Part shown: in pieces, positions 31,101 through 38,125 of the stretch | Layout: every line of letters begins with the position of its first letter | Numbering within the stretch: the stretch's first letter is position 1 | Source of the DNA: Actinacidiphila paucisporea | GTDB lineage: Bacteria; Actinomycetota; Actinomycetes; Streptomycetales; Streptomycetaceae | Assembly: GCF_900142575.1 (NCBI RefSeq) | Contig: NZ_FRBI01000011.1 | Coordinates: forward strand, 155,899 to 196,776 | DNA length: 40,878 bases | Reading direction: 5' to 3' | The notes under the pieces: generated by a model | What the model was told of the DNA's origin: nothing | Database searches by the model: none | Seen by the model: only the letters and a program-made list of their open reading frames with translations | Made by a program: the position numbers and the translations under genes

Positions 31101-31634
31101 GAGATGGGCATCGCCAACACCACGACGTCGGCCGCGCTGATCGCCGTCTACACCGGGGTCGACCCCGCCGAGGTCACCGGCCGCGGCACCGGCATCAACG
31201 ACGAGATGCACGCGCGCAAGGTGGACGTGGTCCGGCGCGCGCTGGACCTGCACCGGCCCGACCCGGCCGACCCGATCGCGGTCCTCACCGCGATCGGCGG
31301 CCTCGAACACGCCGCGATGGTCGGCCTGCTGCTCGGCGCGGCCGCGCTCCGCACGCCGGTGATCCTCGACGGCGTCAGCGCCGGTGCCGCCGCGCTCGTC
31401 GCCCGGGCCATCGCCCCTGAGGTGCTGGCCGCCTGCATCGCCGGGCACCGCAGTGCCGAACCGGGCCACGTCGCGGCCCTCACCACCCTCGGCCTGCGCC
31501 CCCTGGTCGACCTCGACCTCCGCCTCGGCGAAGGCACGGGCGCGCTTCTCGCCCTCCCCCTGGTCCAGAGCGCCGCCCGCGTCATGCACGAGGTCGCCAC
31601 CTTCGACGCGGCGGGCGTCACCGAAAAGTCCTAG
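28116..31634 (+). CDS. cobT: BluB-CobT fusion with long low-complexity N-terminus
   Basis: 1172 residues from ATG 28116 (GAGGGG upstream). Residues ~1-600 are Ala/Pro/Glu/Val/Gly-rich low-complexity sequence. Residues ~605-815 are a BluB-type nitroreductase (VIRERRDIRNGF, TAPSVGHSQPWDFVVIRSE, WVSFFDERQM), which fragments FMNH2 with oxygen to 5,6-dimethylbenzimidazole. Residues ~824-1172 are CobT (KPAGALGMLE, AIFAGDHGV, GEMGIANTTTSAA, catalytic Glu1139 in LRLGEGTGALLALP), which attaches that base to nicotinate mononucleotide to give alpha-ribazole phosphate. Fusion would channel the base. The composition and length of the leader suggest disorder; there is no signal peptide or membrane helix. 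A hairpin follows the stop. Confidence 0.92.
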   Translation: MTDTGQIPGEGLPENALGDAAPQPHTDALGAPQTAAPGWGTEPPAEHGAPAYTYLDQPAAPGAGLDDDDDVLLMPGPQGTWSDPQPVPPQPSPVVDYGIPQGVDTPSPAPAAPRRPLHLGPPVHDTPSGGVSVRSLADRGPALGGGPVPPPTRLQGGPPTSGPEYLDVPQDDAHGIPAQQTGEPADPSTPPAGIAWPAAQTPSQQSLIPHADSVIPSQQAAEPILAFTPAEPAAPVAAAPVEAEPVAGPVAEPVPAAGGAPGAVDGAVAVGGAPAVAEGAATSGGTSAAADGAPAVAAPAPTIGGASALAGTEPAVGGAPTPVPGGELAGATVPSAAGEQPAGPVAVTAPSDAVEPVAPEPAPVDYAAEPVSVAAPVVPEPEPVAVAAPVVPESEPVSVAAPVVPEPEAAPAPVVDAGESGRPAEEAPALSGPVAAVSGTPQAAAPAPPIGLDLATPPPDPAFSGPPATGGDTFVSTTGTADLASLVAAASNTPAQEAVSPAAPEAPATAEAPVQPTADALAAEPVAADNALAVPKGRTVKRAHAAAAPPQVEDGAAPVTGDAEPEAAAAGTDAAPKGRRAARRAEARAAEAEASEPAEAYEPAVRDAVHRVIRERRDIRNGFRSDPIPHDVLLRVLEAAHTAPSVGHSQPWDFVVIRSEKTREKMHELAMAQREAYAKSLPKGRARQFRELKIEAILDTPVNIVVTADPTRGGRHTLGRHTQPQMAPYSSALAVENLWLAARAEGLGVGWVSFFDERQMVAELGLPEHLEVVAYLCVGYVDEFPEEPELMQAGWSQRRPLSWVVHDEEYGNRALPGEEPHDLLEETLRGIRPLDAKALGEAWERQKRMTKPAGALGMLEIISAQLSGLSRQCPPPIPEPAAVAIFAGDHGVHAQGVTAWPQEVTAQMVANFLGGGAVCNAFANQVGAEVCVIDVGVASELPGTPGLLPRKVRHGTADFTVGPAMTREEALRAIEVGIETARDLVAAGNKALLTGEMGIANTTTSAALIAVYTGVDPAEVTGRGTGINDEMHARKVDVVRRALDLHRPDPADPIAVLTAIGGLEHAAMVGLLLGAAALRTPVILDGVSAGAAALVARAIAPEVLAACIAGHRSAEPGHVAALTTLGLRPLVDLDLRLGEGTGALLALPLVQSAARVMHEVATFDAAGVTEKS
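29220..29336 (+). repeat. Three 39-bp tandem repeats in the BluB-CobT linker
   Basis: Units at 29220-29258, 29259-29297 and 29298-29336 encode EPVSVAAPVVPEP with only Ser/Ala and Pro/Ser differences. They are the most regular part of a long repetitive linker; looser Ala/Gly/Pro repeats lie before them. Confidence 0.93.
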
Positions 31635-31647
31635 CCAACCCCCTGCG

Positions 31648-31678
31648 GGGCGCCGCCGCCCACAACCCGGCGGCGCCC
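31648..31678 (+). terminator. Terminator hairpin after BluB-CobT gene
   Basis: GGGCGCCGCC (31648-31657) pairs perfectly with GGCGGCGCCC (31669-31678), extendable by one G-C pair, 13 bp after the TAG stop. Confidence 0.8.
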
Positions 31679-31729
31679 GCCAGCCCTACGGGTCCCCACC
31701 CGAGGCCCCGTGGTGGCTGGTCGCGCAGT

Positions 31730-31829
31730 CCCCGCGCCCCTGAAAAACGCGTGCCCTCCTGCGCAAAGGTCCAGCCTCCCGGCAGAAGCCAACGCCGGGC
31801 GTAGGAGGACGCAGGCCCAAAGGGGCGCG
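31730..31829. repeat. Foldable intergenic element with nested inverted repeats
   Basis: Three nested stems: CGCGCCCCT / AGGGGCGCG (31733-31741 with 31821-31829), CCTCCT / AGGAGG (31755-31760 with 31803-31808) and CCCGGC / GCCGGG (31778-31783 with 31794-31799). The left arm resembles a repeat family I remember from many Streptomyces intergenic regions. It fills much of the 351-bp gap between the CobT and CysG genes; no gene is seen there. Confidence 0.6.
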
Positions 31830-31830
31830 T

Positions 31831-31860
31831 GGGGGTACCCCCAGGCGAAGCTCTGGGGGA
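31831..31860 (+). repeat. Dispersed hairpin repeat, copy B
   Basis: GGGGGTACCCCC followed by a hairpin: CCCCCAG (31838-31844) pairs with CTGGGGG (31853-31859) around a GC-GAA-GC inner stem-loop. It is the partner of copy A at 19141-19175. Confidence 0.8.
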
Positions 31861-31937
31861 GAACTGCGTACGCACGCACCGCACCGCAAGGGGCATCCTC
31901 ACTCCCGAGGCGCGGAATTCGCGGGGAACGCGGAACA

Positions 31938-31943
31938 TAAGAT
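31938..31943 (+). promoter_or_regulatory. Possible -10 box of cysG
   Basis: TAAGAT at 31938-31943 lies in a locally AT-richer stretch and would start a leader of roughly 36 nt before ATG 31986. No convincing -35 is present. Confidence 0.4.
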
Positions 31944-31985
31944 CGGCGCGAGGCAATCGTGAATGTCGGAAGGGAGCCGAGCCGC

Positions 31986-33221
31986 ATGGATCGGATGGAC
32001 GACGCCCCGGCGTACCCGGTCGGGTTGCGGCTGCGCGGTCGCCGCGTCGTGGTGATCGGCGGCGGCCAGGTCGCCCAGCGCCGGCTCCCCGCGCTGGTCG
32101 CGGCCGGCGCGGACATCGTCGTGGTGGCGCCGCGGGCGACCGCGTCGGTCGAGGCGATGGCGGACGCCGGCGAACTGCGGTGGGAGCGCCGGGCGTACCG
32201 CCCGGGCGACCTGGCCGAGGCGTGGTACGCCCTGGTCGCGTCCACCGACCCGGCGGCCAACGCCGCCGCCTCCGCGGAGGCGGAGGAGCGCCGCGTGTGG
32301 TGCGTCCGCAGCGACGACGCCGACGCGGCGACCGCGTGGACGCCGGCCACCGGGCGTACCGAGGGCGTGACCGTGGCCGTACTGACCGGGCGCGACCCGC
32401 GCCGCTCCGCCGCGGTGCGGGACGCGGTCGTCGAGGGGCTGCGGGACGGCAGCCTGGTGGCGCCGCAGCACCGGGCGCGTACGGCCGGCGTCGCGCTCGT
32501 GGGCGGCGGCCCCGGCGACCCCGACCTGATCACCGTGCGGGGGCGCCGCCTGCTGGCCGAGGCGGACGTGGTGATCGCCGACCGGCTCGGCCCGCGCGAC
32601 CTGCTGGGCGAACTCCCGCCGCACGTCGAGGTGATCGACGCGGCGAAGATCCCGTACGGCCGGGCGATGGCGCAGGAGGCCATCAATGCCGCGCTGATCG
32701 AGCACGCCAAGGCCGGCAAGGCCGTCGTCCGGCTCAAGGGCGGCGACCCGTACGTCTTCGGGCGCGGTATGGAGGAGGCGGAGGCGCTGGCGGCCGCGGG
32801 CATCGCGGTGACCGTGGTGCCGGGCATCTCCAGTGCCATCAGCGTGCCGGGCGCCGCGGGCATCCCCGTCACGCACCGGGGCGTCGCCCATGAGTTCACC
32901 GTGGTCAGCGGGCATGTCGCGCCCGACGACGCCCGTTCGCTGGTCGACTGGTCCGCGCTGGCCAGGATGCGCGGCACCCTCGTGCTGCTGATGGCCGTGG
33001 AGCGGATCGGCGCCATCGCGGACACGCTGATCGCGGGCGGCCGCCCGGCCGGCACCCCGGTCGCGGTGGTCCAGGAGGGCACCACGGCCGCCCAGCGCAG
33101 GGTGGACGCCACGCTGTCGTCGGTGGCGCACACGGTCGCCGAGGAGGGCGTACGCCCCCCGGCCGTCATCGTCATCGGCGACGTGGTCACCGTCGGGCGG
33201 TCGGGCGCCGGCCGTGGCTGA
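31986..33221 (+). CDS. cysG: Siroheme synthase type fusion (SirC/Met8 - uroporphyrinogen-III C-methyltransferase)
   Basis: 411 residues. Residues ~12-150 are a precorrin-2 dehydrogenase domain with the NAD loop VVVIGGGQVAQRR (21-33). Residues ~165-405 are SUMT/CobA: VALVGGGPGDPDLITVRG, VRLKGGDPYVFGRG and VPGISSAISVPGAAGIPVTHRG. Together they turn uroporphyrinogen III into sirohydrochlorin precursors for siroheme and B12. It is shorter than enterobacterial CysG, so the dedicated ferrochelatase/dimerisation segment may be reduced. ATG 31986 is preferred (GGGAG upstream); ATG 31995 and GTG 31959 are alternatives. The stop overlaps the next gene by 8 bp. Confidence 0.92.
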   Translation: MDRMDDAPAYPVGLRLRGRRVVVIGGGQVAQRRLPALVAAGADIVVVAPRATASVEAMADAGELRWERRAYRPGDLAEAWYALVASTDPAANAAASAEAEERRVWCVRSDDADAATAWTPATGRTEGVTVAVLTGRDPRRSAAVRDAVVEGLRDGSLVAPQHRARTAGVALVGGGPGDPDLITVRGRRLLAEADVVIADRLGPRDLLGELPPHVEVIDAAKIPYGRAMAQEAINAALIEHAKAGKAVVRLKGGDPYVFGRGMEEAEALAAAGIAVTVVPGISSAISVPGAAGIPVTHRGVAHEFTVVSGHVAPDDARSLVDWSALARMRGTLVLLMAVERIGAIADTLIAGGRPAGTPVAVVQEGTTAAQRRVDATLSSVAHTVAEEGVRPPAVIVIGDVVTVGRSGAGRG

Positions 33222-34035
33222 GCCGGTCGCGGTCGGCGACCCGGACGACCCGCGGCTGTACGACTACACCGCGCTGACCGACGTGGAATTGCGCCGCCGC
33301 CGCGAACCGGCCGAAGGCCTCTTCATCGCCGAGGGCCAGAAGGTCGTCAGGCGCGCGCTGCGGGCCGGTTACGCGATGCGCTCGATGCTGCTCACCGACA
33401 AGTGGGTGGACGCGCTGCGGGACGTGATCGACGAGGTGCCCGCACCGGTCTACGTCGTCAGCGACGAGCTGGCGGAGCGCGTCACCGGTTACCACGTGCA
33501 CCGGGGCGCGCTCGCCGCGATGCAGCGCAAGGCGCTGCCGGACGCGGCCGGCGTGCTGGCCGGCGCCCGCCGGGTGGTGATCATGGAGGCGGTCAACGAC
33601 CACACCAACATCGGGGCGATCTTCCGCAGCGCCGCCGCGCTCGGCATGGACGCCGTGCTGCTGTCGCCGGACTGCGCCGACCCGCTCTACCGCCGCTCGG
33701 TGAAGGTCTCGATGGGCGCGGTCTTCTCCGTGCCCTACGCCCGGCTCGACGCCTGGCCGCGCGACCTCTACGGGACGGTGAAGGAGGCCGGCTTCCGGCT
33801 GCTCGCGCTCACCCCGGCAGCGGAGGCGGCCGCGCTGCCCGACCTCGCCACGCACGAACTCCCGCGGCTGGCGCTGCTGCTGGGTGCGGAAGGGCCGGGC
33901 CTGAGCCCGAAGGCGCTCGCCGCCGCCGACACCCTGGTCCGCATCCCGATGTCGCACGACATCGACTCGCTGAACGTGGGCGCGGCGGCAGCGGTCGCCT
34001 TCTACGCGGTGGCCGGCCGACCGCCGGCGCCCTAG
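33214..34035 (+). CDS. TrmH/SpoU family RNA 2'-O-methyltransferase
   Basis: A 273-residue SPOUT-class enzyme. An N-terminal substrate-binding part (EGLFIAEGQKVVRRAL) precedes the knotted SAM domain with motif 1 NHTNIGAIFRSAAALGMDAVLL, motif 2 LALLLGAEGPGLSP and motif 3 IPMSHDIDSLNVGAAAAVAFY. It likely methylates a ribose in rRNA or tRNA; the site is not predictable. GTG 33214 overlaps cysG by 8 bp, so translation is coupled although no functional link is known. It is convergent with the acyl-CoA dehydrogenase genes. Confidence 0.9.
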   Translation: MAEPVAVGDPDDPRLYDYTALTDVELRRRREPAEGLFIAEGQKVVRRALRAGYAMRSMLLTDKWVDALRDVIDEVPAPVYVVSDELAERVTGYHVHRGALAAMQRKALPDAAGVLAGARRVVIMEAVNDHTNIGAIFRSAAALGMDAVLLSPDCADPLYRRSVKVSMGAVFSVPYARLDAWPRDLYGTVKEAGFRLLALTPAAEAAALPDLATHELPRLALLLGAEGPGLSPKALAAADTLVRIPMSHDIDSLNVGAAAAVAFYAVAGRPPAP

Positions 34036-34102
34036 CCCCACCCCCGAAAGCGCCCCGCACCGCGGCTCACCAGCCGGATGCGGCGCGGGACACGGCCGGG
34101 GT

Positions 34103-34122
34103 CCGCGGGCGACGACCCGCGG
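34103..34122. terminator. Hairpin between convergent genes
   Basis: CCGCGGG-CGACGA-CCCGCGG is a perfect 7-bp stem in the 96-bp gap between the SpoU-family gene and the acyl-CoA dehydrogenase operon; it could stop both. Confidence 0.6.
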
Positions 34123-34131
34123 GCGCGTCGC

Positions 34132-35274
34132 TCACGCGGCCGGTGGCAGTCCCACCGGGACCGCCAGCGCGCGCCGGTGCCGTCCCGGAGTGCCCAGCGC
34201 GATCTCGTCGGCCTTCGCGCGCTTGAGATACAGGTGCACCGGGTGCTCCCACGTCATGCCGATGCCCCCGTGCAACTGCACCGCCTCCTCGGCCGCGTGC
34301 ACCGCGACGGGGGAGACGTATGCCTGCGCGACGGCCACCGCGAGGGAGGCCTCCGCCGGGTCGGAGAGCCGATCCGCCAGTACGCCCGCCGCGTTGCGCG
34401 CCGCGGCCCGCGCCGAGACCACGTCGAGCCACAGGTCGGCCAGCCGGTGCTTGAGCGCCTGGAAGGACCCGACGACCCGGCCGAACTGCCGCCGCTGCCC
34501 CAGATAGCGGACCGTCTCGTCCAGGCACCACTGGGCCAGGCCCAGTTGCTCGGACGCCAGCAGCCCGGCGCCGGTCAGCAGCGCCCGCTCCAGCGCCGCA
34601 ACCGCCGCGTCCCCGCCGGCGAGCAGCCGTCCCGCCGCACCGTCGAAGCGCAGGTCGGCGAGCGGCCGCGTCAGGTCCAGCGACACCGGCCGCTCCGACG
34701 CCACCTGGTCCGCGGCCACTTCGTACAGCCCGGGACCCTCGGGGCCGAGCGCGGGCACGACCAGCACCTCGGCGGCGAGCGCGTCGGCGACGCTGGTCAC
34801 CGTGCCCGTCAGCCGCCCGCCGCCGTCCGCGTGCACGGTCGCGGGGAAGCCGTCACCGGGTGCGGCCGACAGCGGCACCGCGAGCGCGGCCGTCGCCTCG
34901 CCCGCCGCGAGGCGGCCGAGCAGCGCGGCTGTCGCCGGGTCCGCGGTGTCGCAGCCCAGCAGCGCGGTGGTCGCGAGCACCGCGCTGCCCAGGAACGGGA
35001 CCGGCGCGACCGCGCCGCCCAGCTCCTCGCACACCACGGCCGCCTCCCGGGCCGAGGCGCCCTGGCCGCCCAGCTCTTCCGGCACCAGCAGCCCGGCGAG
35101 GCCCAACTCCGCGGCCAGCACCCGCCACAGCGCGGGGTCGTACGGCTCCGCGGTCTCGATCCGGCCCAGCACGGCCGCGTGGCCGCAGCGGTCGGCGAGC
35201 ACCGCGCGGACCGCGGCCCGCAGGTCGTCCTCGACGTCGGAGTAGAGCAGGTCGGGAATGGCGGGGGAGGTCAT
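34132..35274 (-). CDS. Acyl-CoA dehydrogenase, second (probably non-catalytic) subunit
   Basis: A 380-residue ACAD-fold protein. N-terminal helices lead into LGLAGLLVPEELGGQG; the FAD-site segment RRQFGRVVGSFQALKHRLADL and the C-terminal LHGGIGMTWEHPVHLYLKRAK are present. The usual YEGT/IEGGT stretch with the catalytic glutamate is not, as in the partner chain of heterotetrameric FadE enzymes. ATG 35274 overlaps the stop of the upstream ACAD gene (ATGA), which supports a two-subunit enzyme. It is probably active in degradation of a bulky or sterol-like acyl-CoA, by analogy. Confidence 0.88.
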   Translation of the reverse strand: MTSPAIPDLLYSDVEDDLRAAVRAVLADRCGHAAVLGRIETAEPYDPALWRVLAAELGLAGLLVPEELGGQGASAREAAVVCEELGGAVAPVPFLGSAVLATTALLGCDTADPATAALLGRLAAGEATAALAVPLSAAPGDGFPATVHADGGGRLTGTVTSVADALAAEVLVVPALGPEGPGLYEVAADQVASERPVSLDLTRPLADLRFDGAAGRLLAGGDAAVAALERALLTGAGLLASEQLGLAQWCLDETVRYLGQRRQFGRVVGSFQALKHRLADLWLDVVSARAAARNAAGVLADRLSDPAEASLAVAVAQAYVSPVAVHAAEEAVQLHGGIGMTWEHPVHLYLKRAKADEIALGTPGRHRRALAVPVGLPPAA

Positions 35275-36458
35275 CGGGGCAGGTCCTTCCAGGCGGCGTC
35301 CTTGTCGTTGCGCGGTTCTGCGGGCAGCCCGAGCACCCGCTCGGCCACGATGTTGCGCAGGATCTCGGACGTACCGCCCTCGATCGAGTTGCCCTTCGCC
35401 CGCAGATAGCGGTAGCCCGCGTCGCGCCCGTAGAAGTCCACGCTCCGCGGGCGGACCATCGCCCAGTCGCCGTACCGCAGCCCCTGCTCGCCGAGCAGCT
35501 CCACCTCCAGGCCGCTGAGCTGCTGGTTCAGCCGGGCCAGCGAGAGCTTCAGCCCCGAGCCCTCCGGCCCGGGGGTGCCCGCCGCCATCTGCTGCCGCAC
35601 CCGCTCGGCGGTCAGCCGGGCCACCTCGGAGTCCACCCACAGCCGCAGCAGCCGGTCGTGCAGTTCGGGGGTGCGCAGCTCGGGCCGCTCCCGCCAGGTC
35701 GCGGCCACCGGGCCGATCATGCCGCTCTCGCGCGGCACGGACGCGCCGCCGCCGATCGCGACCCGCTCGTTCATCAGCGTGGCCTGCGCCACCCGCCAGC
35801 CGTCACCGACCGCGCCGAGCCGGTGCGCGTCCGGGATCCGCACCCCGGTCAGGAAGACCTCGTTGAACTCGGCCTCGCCGGTGATCTGCCGCAGCGGCCT
35901 GACCTCCACGCCGGGGTCGGTCATGTCGCACACGAAGTAGGTGATGCCCCGGTGCTTGGGCACGTCCAGGTCGGTACGGGCGATCAGGATCGCCCAGCGC
36001 GCGGTGTGGGCGCTCGACGTCCACACCTTCTGGCCGTCCACGACCCAGTCGTCCCCGTCGCGCACCGCCCGGGTGCCCAGTCCCGCCAGGTCCGAGCCGG
36101 CGCCCGGCTCGCTGAACAGCTGGCACCAGACCTCCTCCCCGGTCCACAGCGGCCGCAGGAAGCGCGCCTTCTGCTCGTCGGTGCCGTAGGCCAGGATGGT
36201 CGGCGCGGCCATCCCGAGGCCGATGCCGATACGCCGCGGGTCGTTGTCCGGCGCCCCGGCCGCGTCCAGTTCCGCGTTCACCACCGCCTGCAGCGCCCGC
36301 GGTGCGTCCAGCCCGCCGAGCCCCACGGGGAAGTGCACCCACGCGAGCCCCGCGTCGAACCGGGCCCGCAGGAATTCCGCCGGGTCCGCCTTCTGATCCC
36401 ACGCCGCGAGGAGCGCCCTCACCCGCCCCCGCACATCCGCCGCGCTCACGCTTCCCAT
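35271..36458 (-). CDS. Acyl-CoA dehydrogenase, catalytic subunit
   Basis: A 395-residue acyl-CoA dehydrogenase. The FAD/substrate segment WCQLFSEPGAGSDLAGL, the VDGQKVWTSSAH strand and the C-terminal GNSIEGGTSEILRNIVAERVLGLP, with the likely catalytic glutamate in IEGGT, are all present. It oxidises an acyl-CoA at the alpha-beta position. GGAGAGG lies before ATG 36458. It forms an operon with the overlapping second ACAD gene. A 14-bp palindrome upstream suggests control by a TetR-type repressor. The acyl substrate is unknown. Confidence 0.93.
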   Translation of the reverse strand: MGSVSAADVRGRVRALLAAWDQKADPAEFLRARFDAGLAWVHFPVGLGGLDAPRALQAVVNAELDAAGAPDNDPRRIGIGLGMAAPTILAYGTDEQKARFLRPLWTGEEVWCQLFSEPGAGSDLAGLGTRAVRDGDDWVVDGQKVWTSSAHTARWAILIARTDLDVPKHRGITYFVCDMTDPGVEVRPLRQITGEAEFNEVFLTGVRIPDAHRLGAVGDGWRVAQATLMNERVAIGGGASVPRESGMIGPVAATWRERPELRTPELHDRLLRLWVDSEVARLTAERVRQQMAAGTPGPEGSGLKLSLARLNQQLSGLEVELLGEQGLRYGDWAMVRPRSVDFYGRDAGYRYLRAKGNSIEGGTSEILRNIVAERVLGLPAEPRNDKDAAWKDLPR

Positions 36459-36484
36459 AGCCGCACACCTCTCCGACGAGACCT

Positions 36485-36500
36485 AAGCAAGCGCTTGTTA
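36485..36500. promoter_or_regulatory. KstR2-like palindromic operator before the ACAD pair
   Basis: AGCAAGCGCTTGTT (36486-36499) has a perfect CAAGCGCTTG core (36488-36497) and fits the motif AnCAAGnnCTTGnT described for the TetR-family sterol regulator KstR2 in mycobacteria. It lies about 30-40 bp before the ATG; a TAGGTT hexamer (36500-36505, minus strand) abuts it. No regulator gene is in the window. Confidence 0.65.
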
Positions 36501-36540
36501 ACCTACCGACCCAAGGTGCGGTCGCGCTACCCCCGCAGGG

Positions 36541-36616
36541 CTGTCCCGCGCCCGTCGGCGAAAGGGACAGGGACGACGTCCCTCGTAAGGGCGATCGCGG
36601 GCACGGCAAACCGTGC
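36541..36616. terminator. Cluster of hairpins between the kinase and ACAD genes
   Basis: CTGTCCC/GGGACAG (36541-36547 with 36564-36570), AGGGAC/GTCCCT (36569-36574 with 36578-36583) and GCACGG/CCGTGC (36601-36606 with 36611-36616) are perfect short stems in the 193-bp gap. One or more may end the kinase transcript. Confidence 0.4.
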
Positions 36617-36651
36617 GACCAGCCACGACGGCGGCCGCAGGGGGCAGGACC

Positions 36652-37878
36652 TCAGGAGCCCGCGGGACCCGGGAGGAGGGGGGCCACCGAGGGGGCGGCC
36701 GGGGCGTCGGCGCCATGGGAGAAGCGGTGGCAGCCCTGGACCGCGGCGATACAGATCGCCGCCAGCAGCGTGACGATCACGAAGACGACCAGCCGCTGCC
36801 GCAGCAACCGCCTCCCCGGGGCAGCCGAGGAGGGCCGCCGCCCGGAGGCACCCGTGCGGACCGGTGTCCGCGCCGGGGACGGTACGGCGGGGGTGCGGGG
36901 GCCGACCCGCCCGCCCGTGCCGCCTGACCCGTCGGGACCCGGGCTCCGACGGGTCCGCTGCTGGGCATACTCCTCGGCCCGTCGCCCGACGGGCCGCACC
37001 GGCCGCGGCCCGGCCGCCTTGGGCAGCGGCGCCTCTCGCCGCGGCATGCCGATCCCGCGCGCCTCGCGCGCGGCGATCTCGGCGAGCCGCTCGGACAGCT
37101 GCACGGTGCTCGGCCGCTCCTCCGGATCCTTGGCGAGGCACGCGTGGACCAGGGGTGCCAGCGCGTCCGGCACCCCGGCCAGGTCGGGCTCCTCGTGCAC
37201 CACCCGGTAGAGCATGACCTCGGAGCTGCCCTGTCCGAAGGGCGAGTCCGCGGTAGCCGCGTACGCCAGCGTGGCGCCGAAGGCGAAGACGTCCGTGGCG
37301 GGCGTGACGGCGGCGCCCCGTACCTGCTCGGGCGCGAGGAAGCCGGGCGAACCGACAGCCGTGCCCACGTGCGTGAGCGTGCTGGCCCCGGTGGCCCAGG
37401 CGATGCCGAAGTCGATGATCCGCGGGCCCTTCGGCGACAGCAGGATGTTCGACGGCTTGAGGTCGCGGTGGACGACCCCGGCCTCGTGCACCGCGACCAG
37501 GCCCTCGGCGAGCGCCGCCCCGATGGAGGCGACCTCCGCGGCGGCGAGGATGCCGCCCTCGGCGACCTTGTCGTGCAGCGAGGGGCCGGGTACGTACTGC
37601 GTGGCGAACCAGGGGCGGTCGGCCTCCAGGTCGGCCGCGACGAGCCGGGCGGTGCAGCCGCCGCGGATCCGGCGGGCCGCGGAGACCTCCCGGGCGAACC
37701 GCGACCTGAACTCCTGGTCCTCGGCCAGCTCGGGTCTGATCACCTTGAGCGCCACCCGCTGGCCGCGCTTGTCCGCGCCCAGGTACACCACGCCCATGCC
37801 GCCCGCGCCCAGCCGCCGGTGCAGCCGGAACGCGCCGACGACCCGCGGATCCTCGCGCCGGAGCCGCATCATCGCCAT
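36652..37878 (-). CDS. Membrane-anchored Ser/Thr protein kinase (PknB-like)
   Basis: 408 residues. Kinase domain ~15-275: glycine loop RLGAGGMGVVYLG, Lys45 in VALKV, catalytic Asp139 in HRDLKPSN, IDFG at 155-158, a Thr-rich activation loop (STLTHVGTAVGSPGFLAPE) and the APE triad. A Pro/Arg-rich juxtamembrane linker (~276-360) is followed by one transmembrane helix (363-381) and a short outer tail of about 27 residues with no PASTA repeats. The external part is too short for an obvious ligand domain. ATG 37878 has AGGGG just upstream. Targets are unknown; two small genes lie divergently. Confidence 0.93.
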   Translation of the reverse strand: MAMMRLRREDPRVVGAFRLHRRLGAGGMGVVYLGADKRGQRVALKVIRPELAEDQEFRSRFAREVSAARRIRGGCTARLVAADLEADRPWFATQYVPGPSLHDKVAEGGILAAAEVASIGAALAEGLVAVHEAGVVHRDLKPSNILLSPKGPRIIDFGIAWATGASTLTHVGTAVGSPGFLAPEQVRGAAVTPATDVFAFGATLAYAATADSPFGQGSSEVMLYRVVHEEPDLAGVPDALAPLVHACLAKDPEERPSTVQLSERLAEIAAREARGIGMPRREAPLPKAAGPRPVRPVGRRAEEYAQQRTRRSPGPDGSGGTGGRVGPRTPAVPSPARTPVRTGASGRRPSSAAPGRRLLRQRLVVFVIVTLLAAICIAAVQGCHRFSHGADAPAAPSVAPLLPGPAGS

Positions 37879-38125
37879 GTCCGTTCCCCTACCTCCGGTG
37901 GGCGAGTACCCCACTGCTGCTTCCGGTGCCTGCACCGACGGCCGGGTCGGCCGCCCACAGCTTACGGACTCCCGTCCCGTCGCGCGGTGAAGGCCCGCAG
38001 GCGGTGGGCCGTGAATTGTCAGTGCCCGGTGGGATCCTGGAGTGGTGGCGAGGGGTCCGTCCGACGGGCCGTCACTACCGCGCCCCGATCTGCCAACGGT
38101 CCGTCTGCCAAAGGGGAATGACGCC

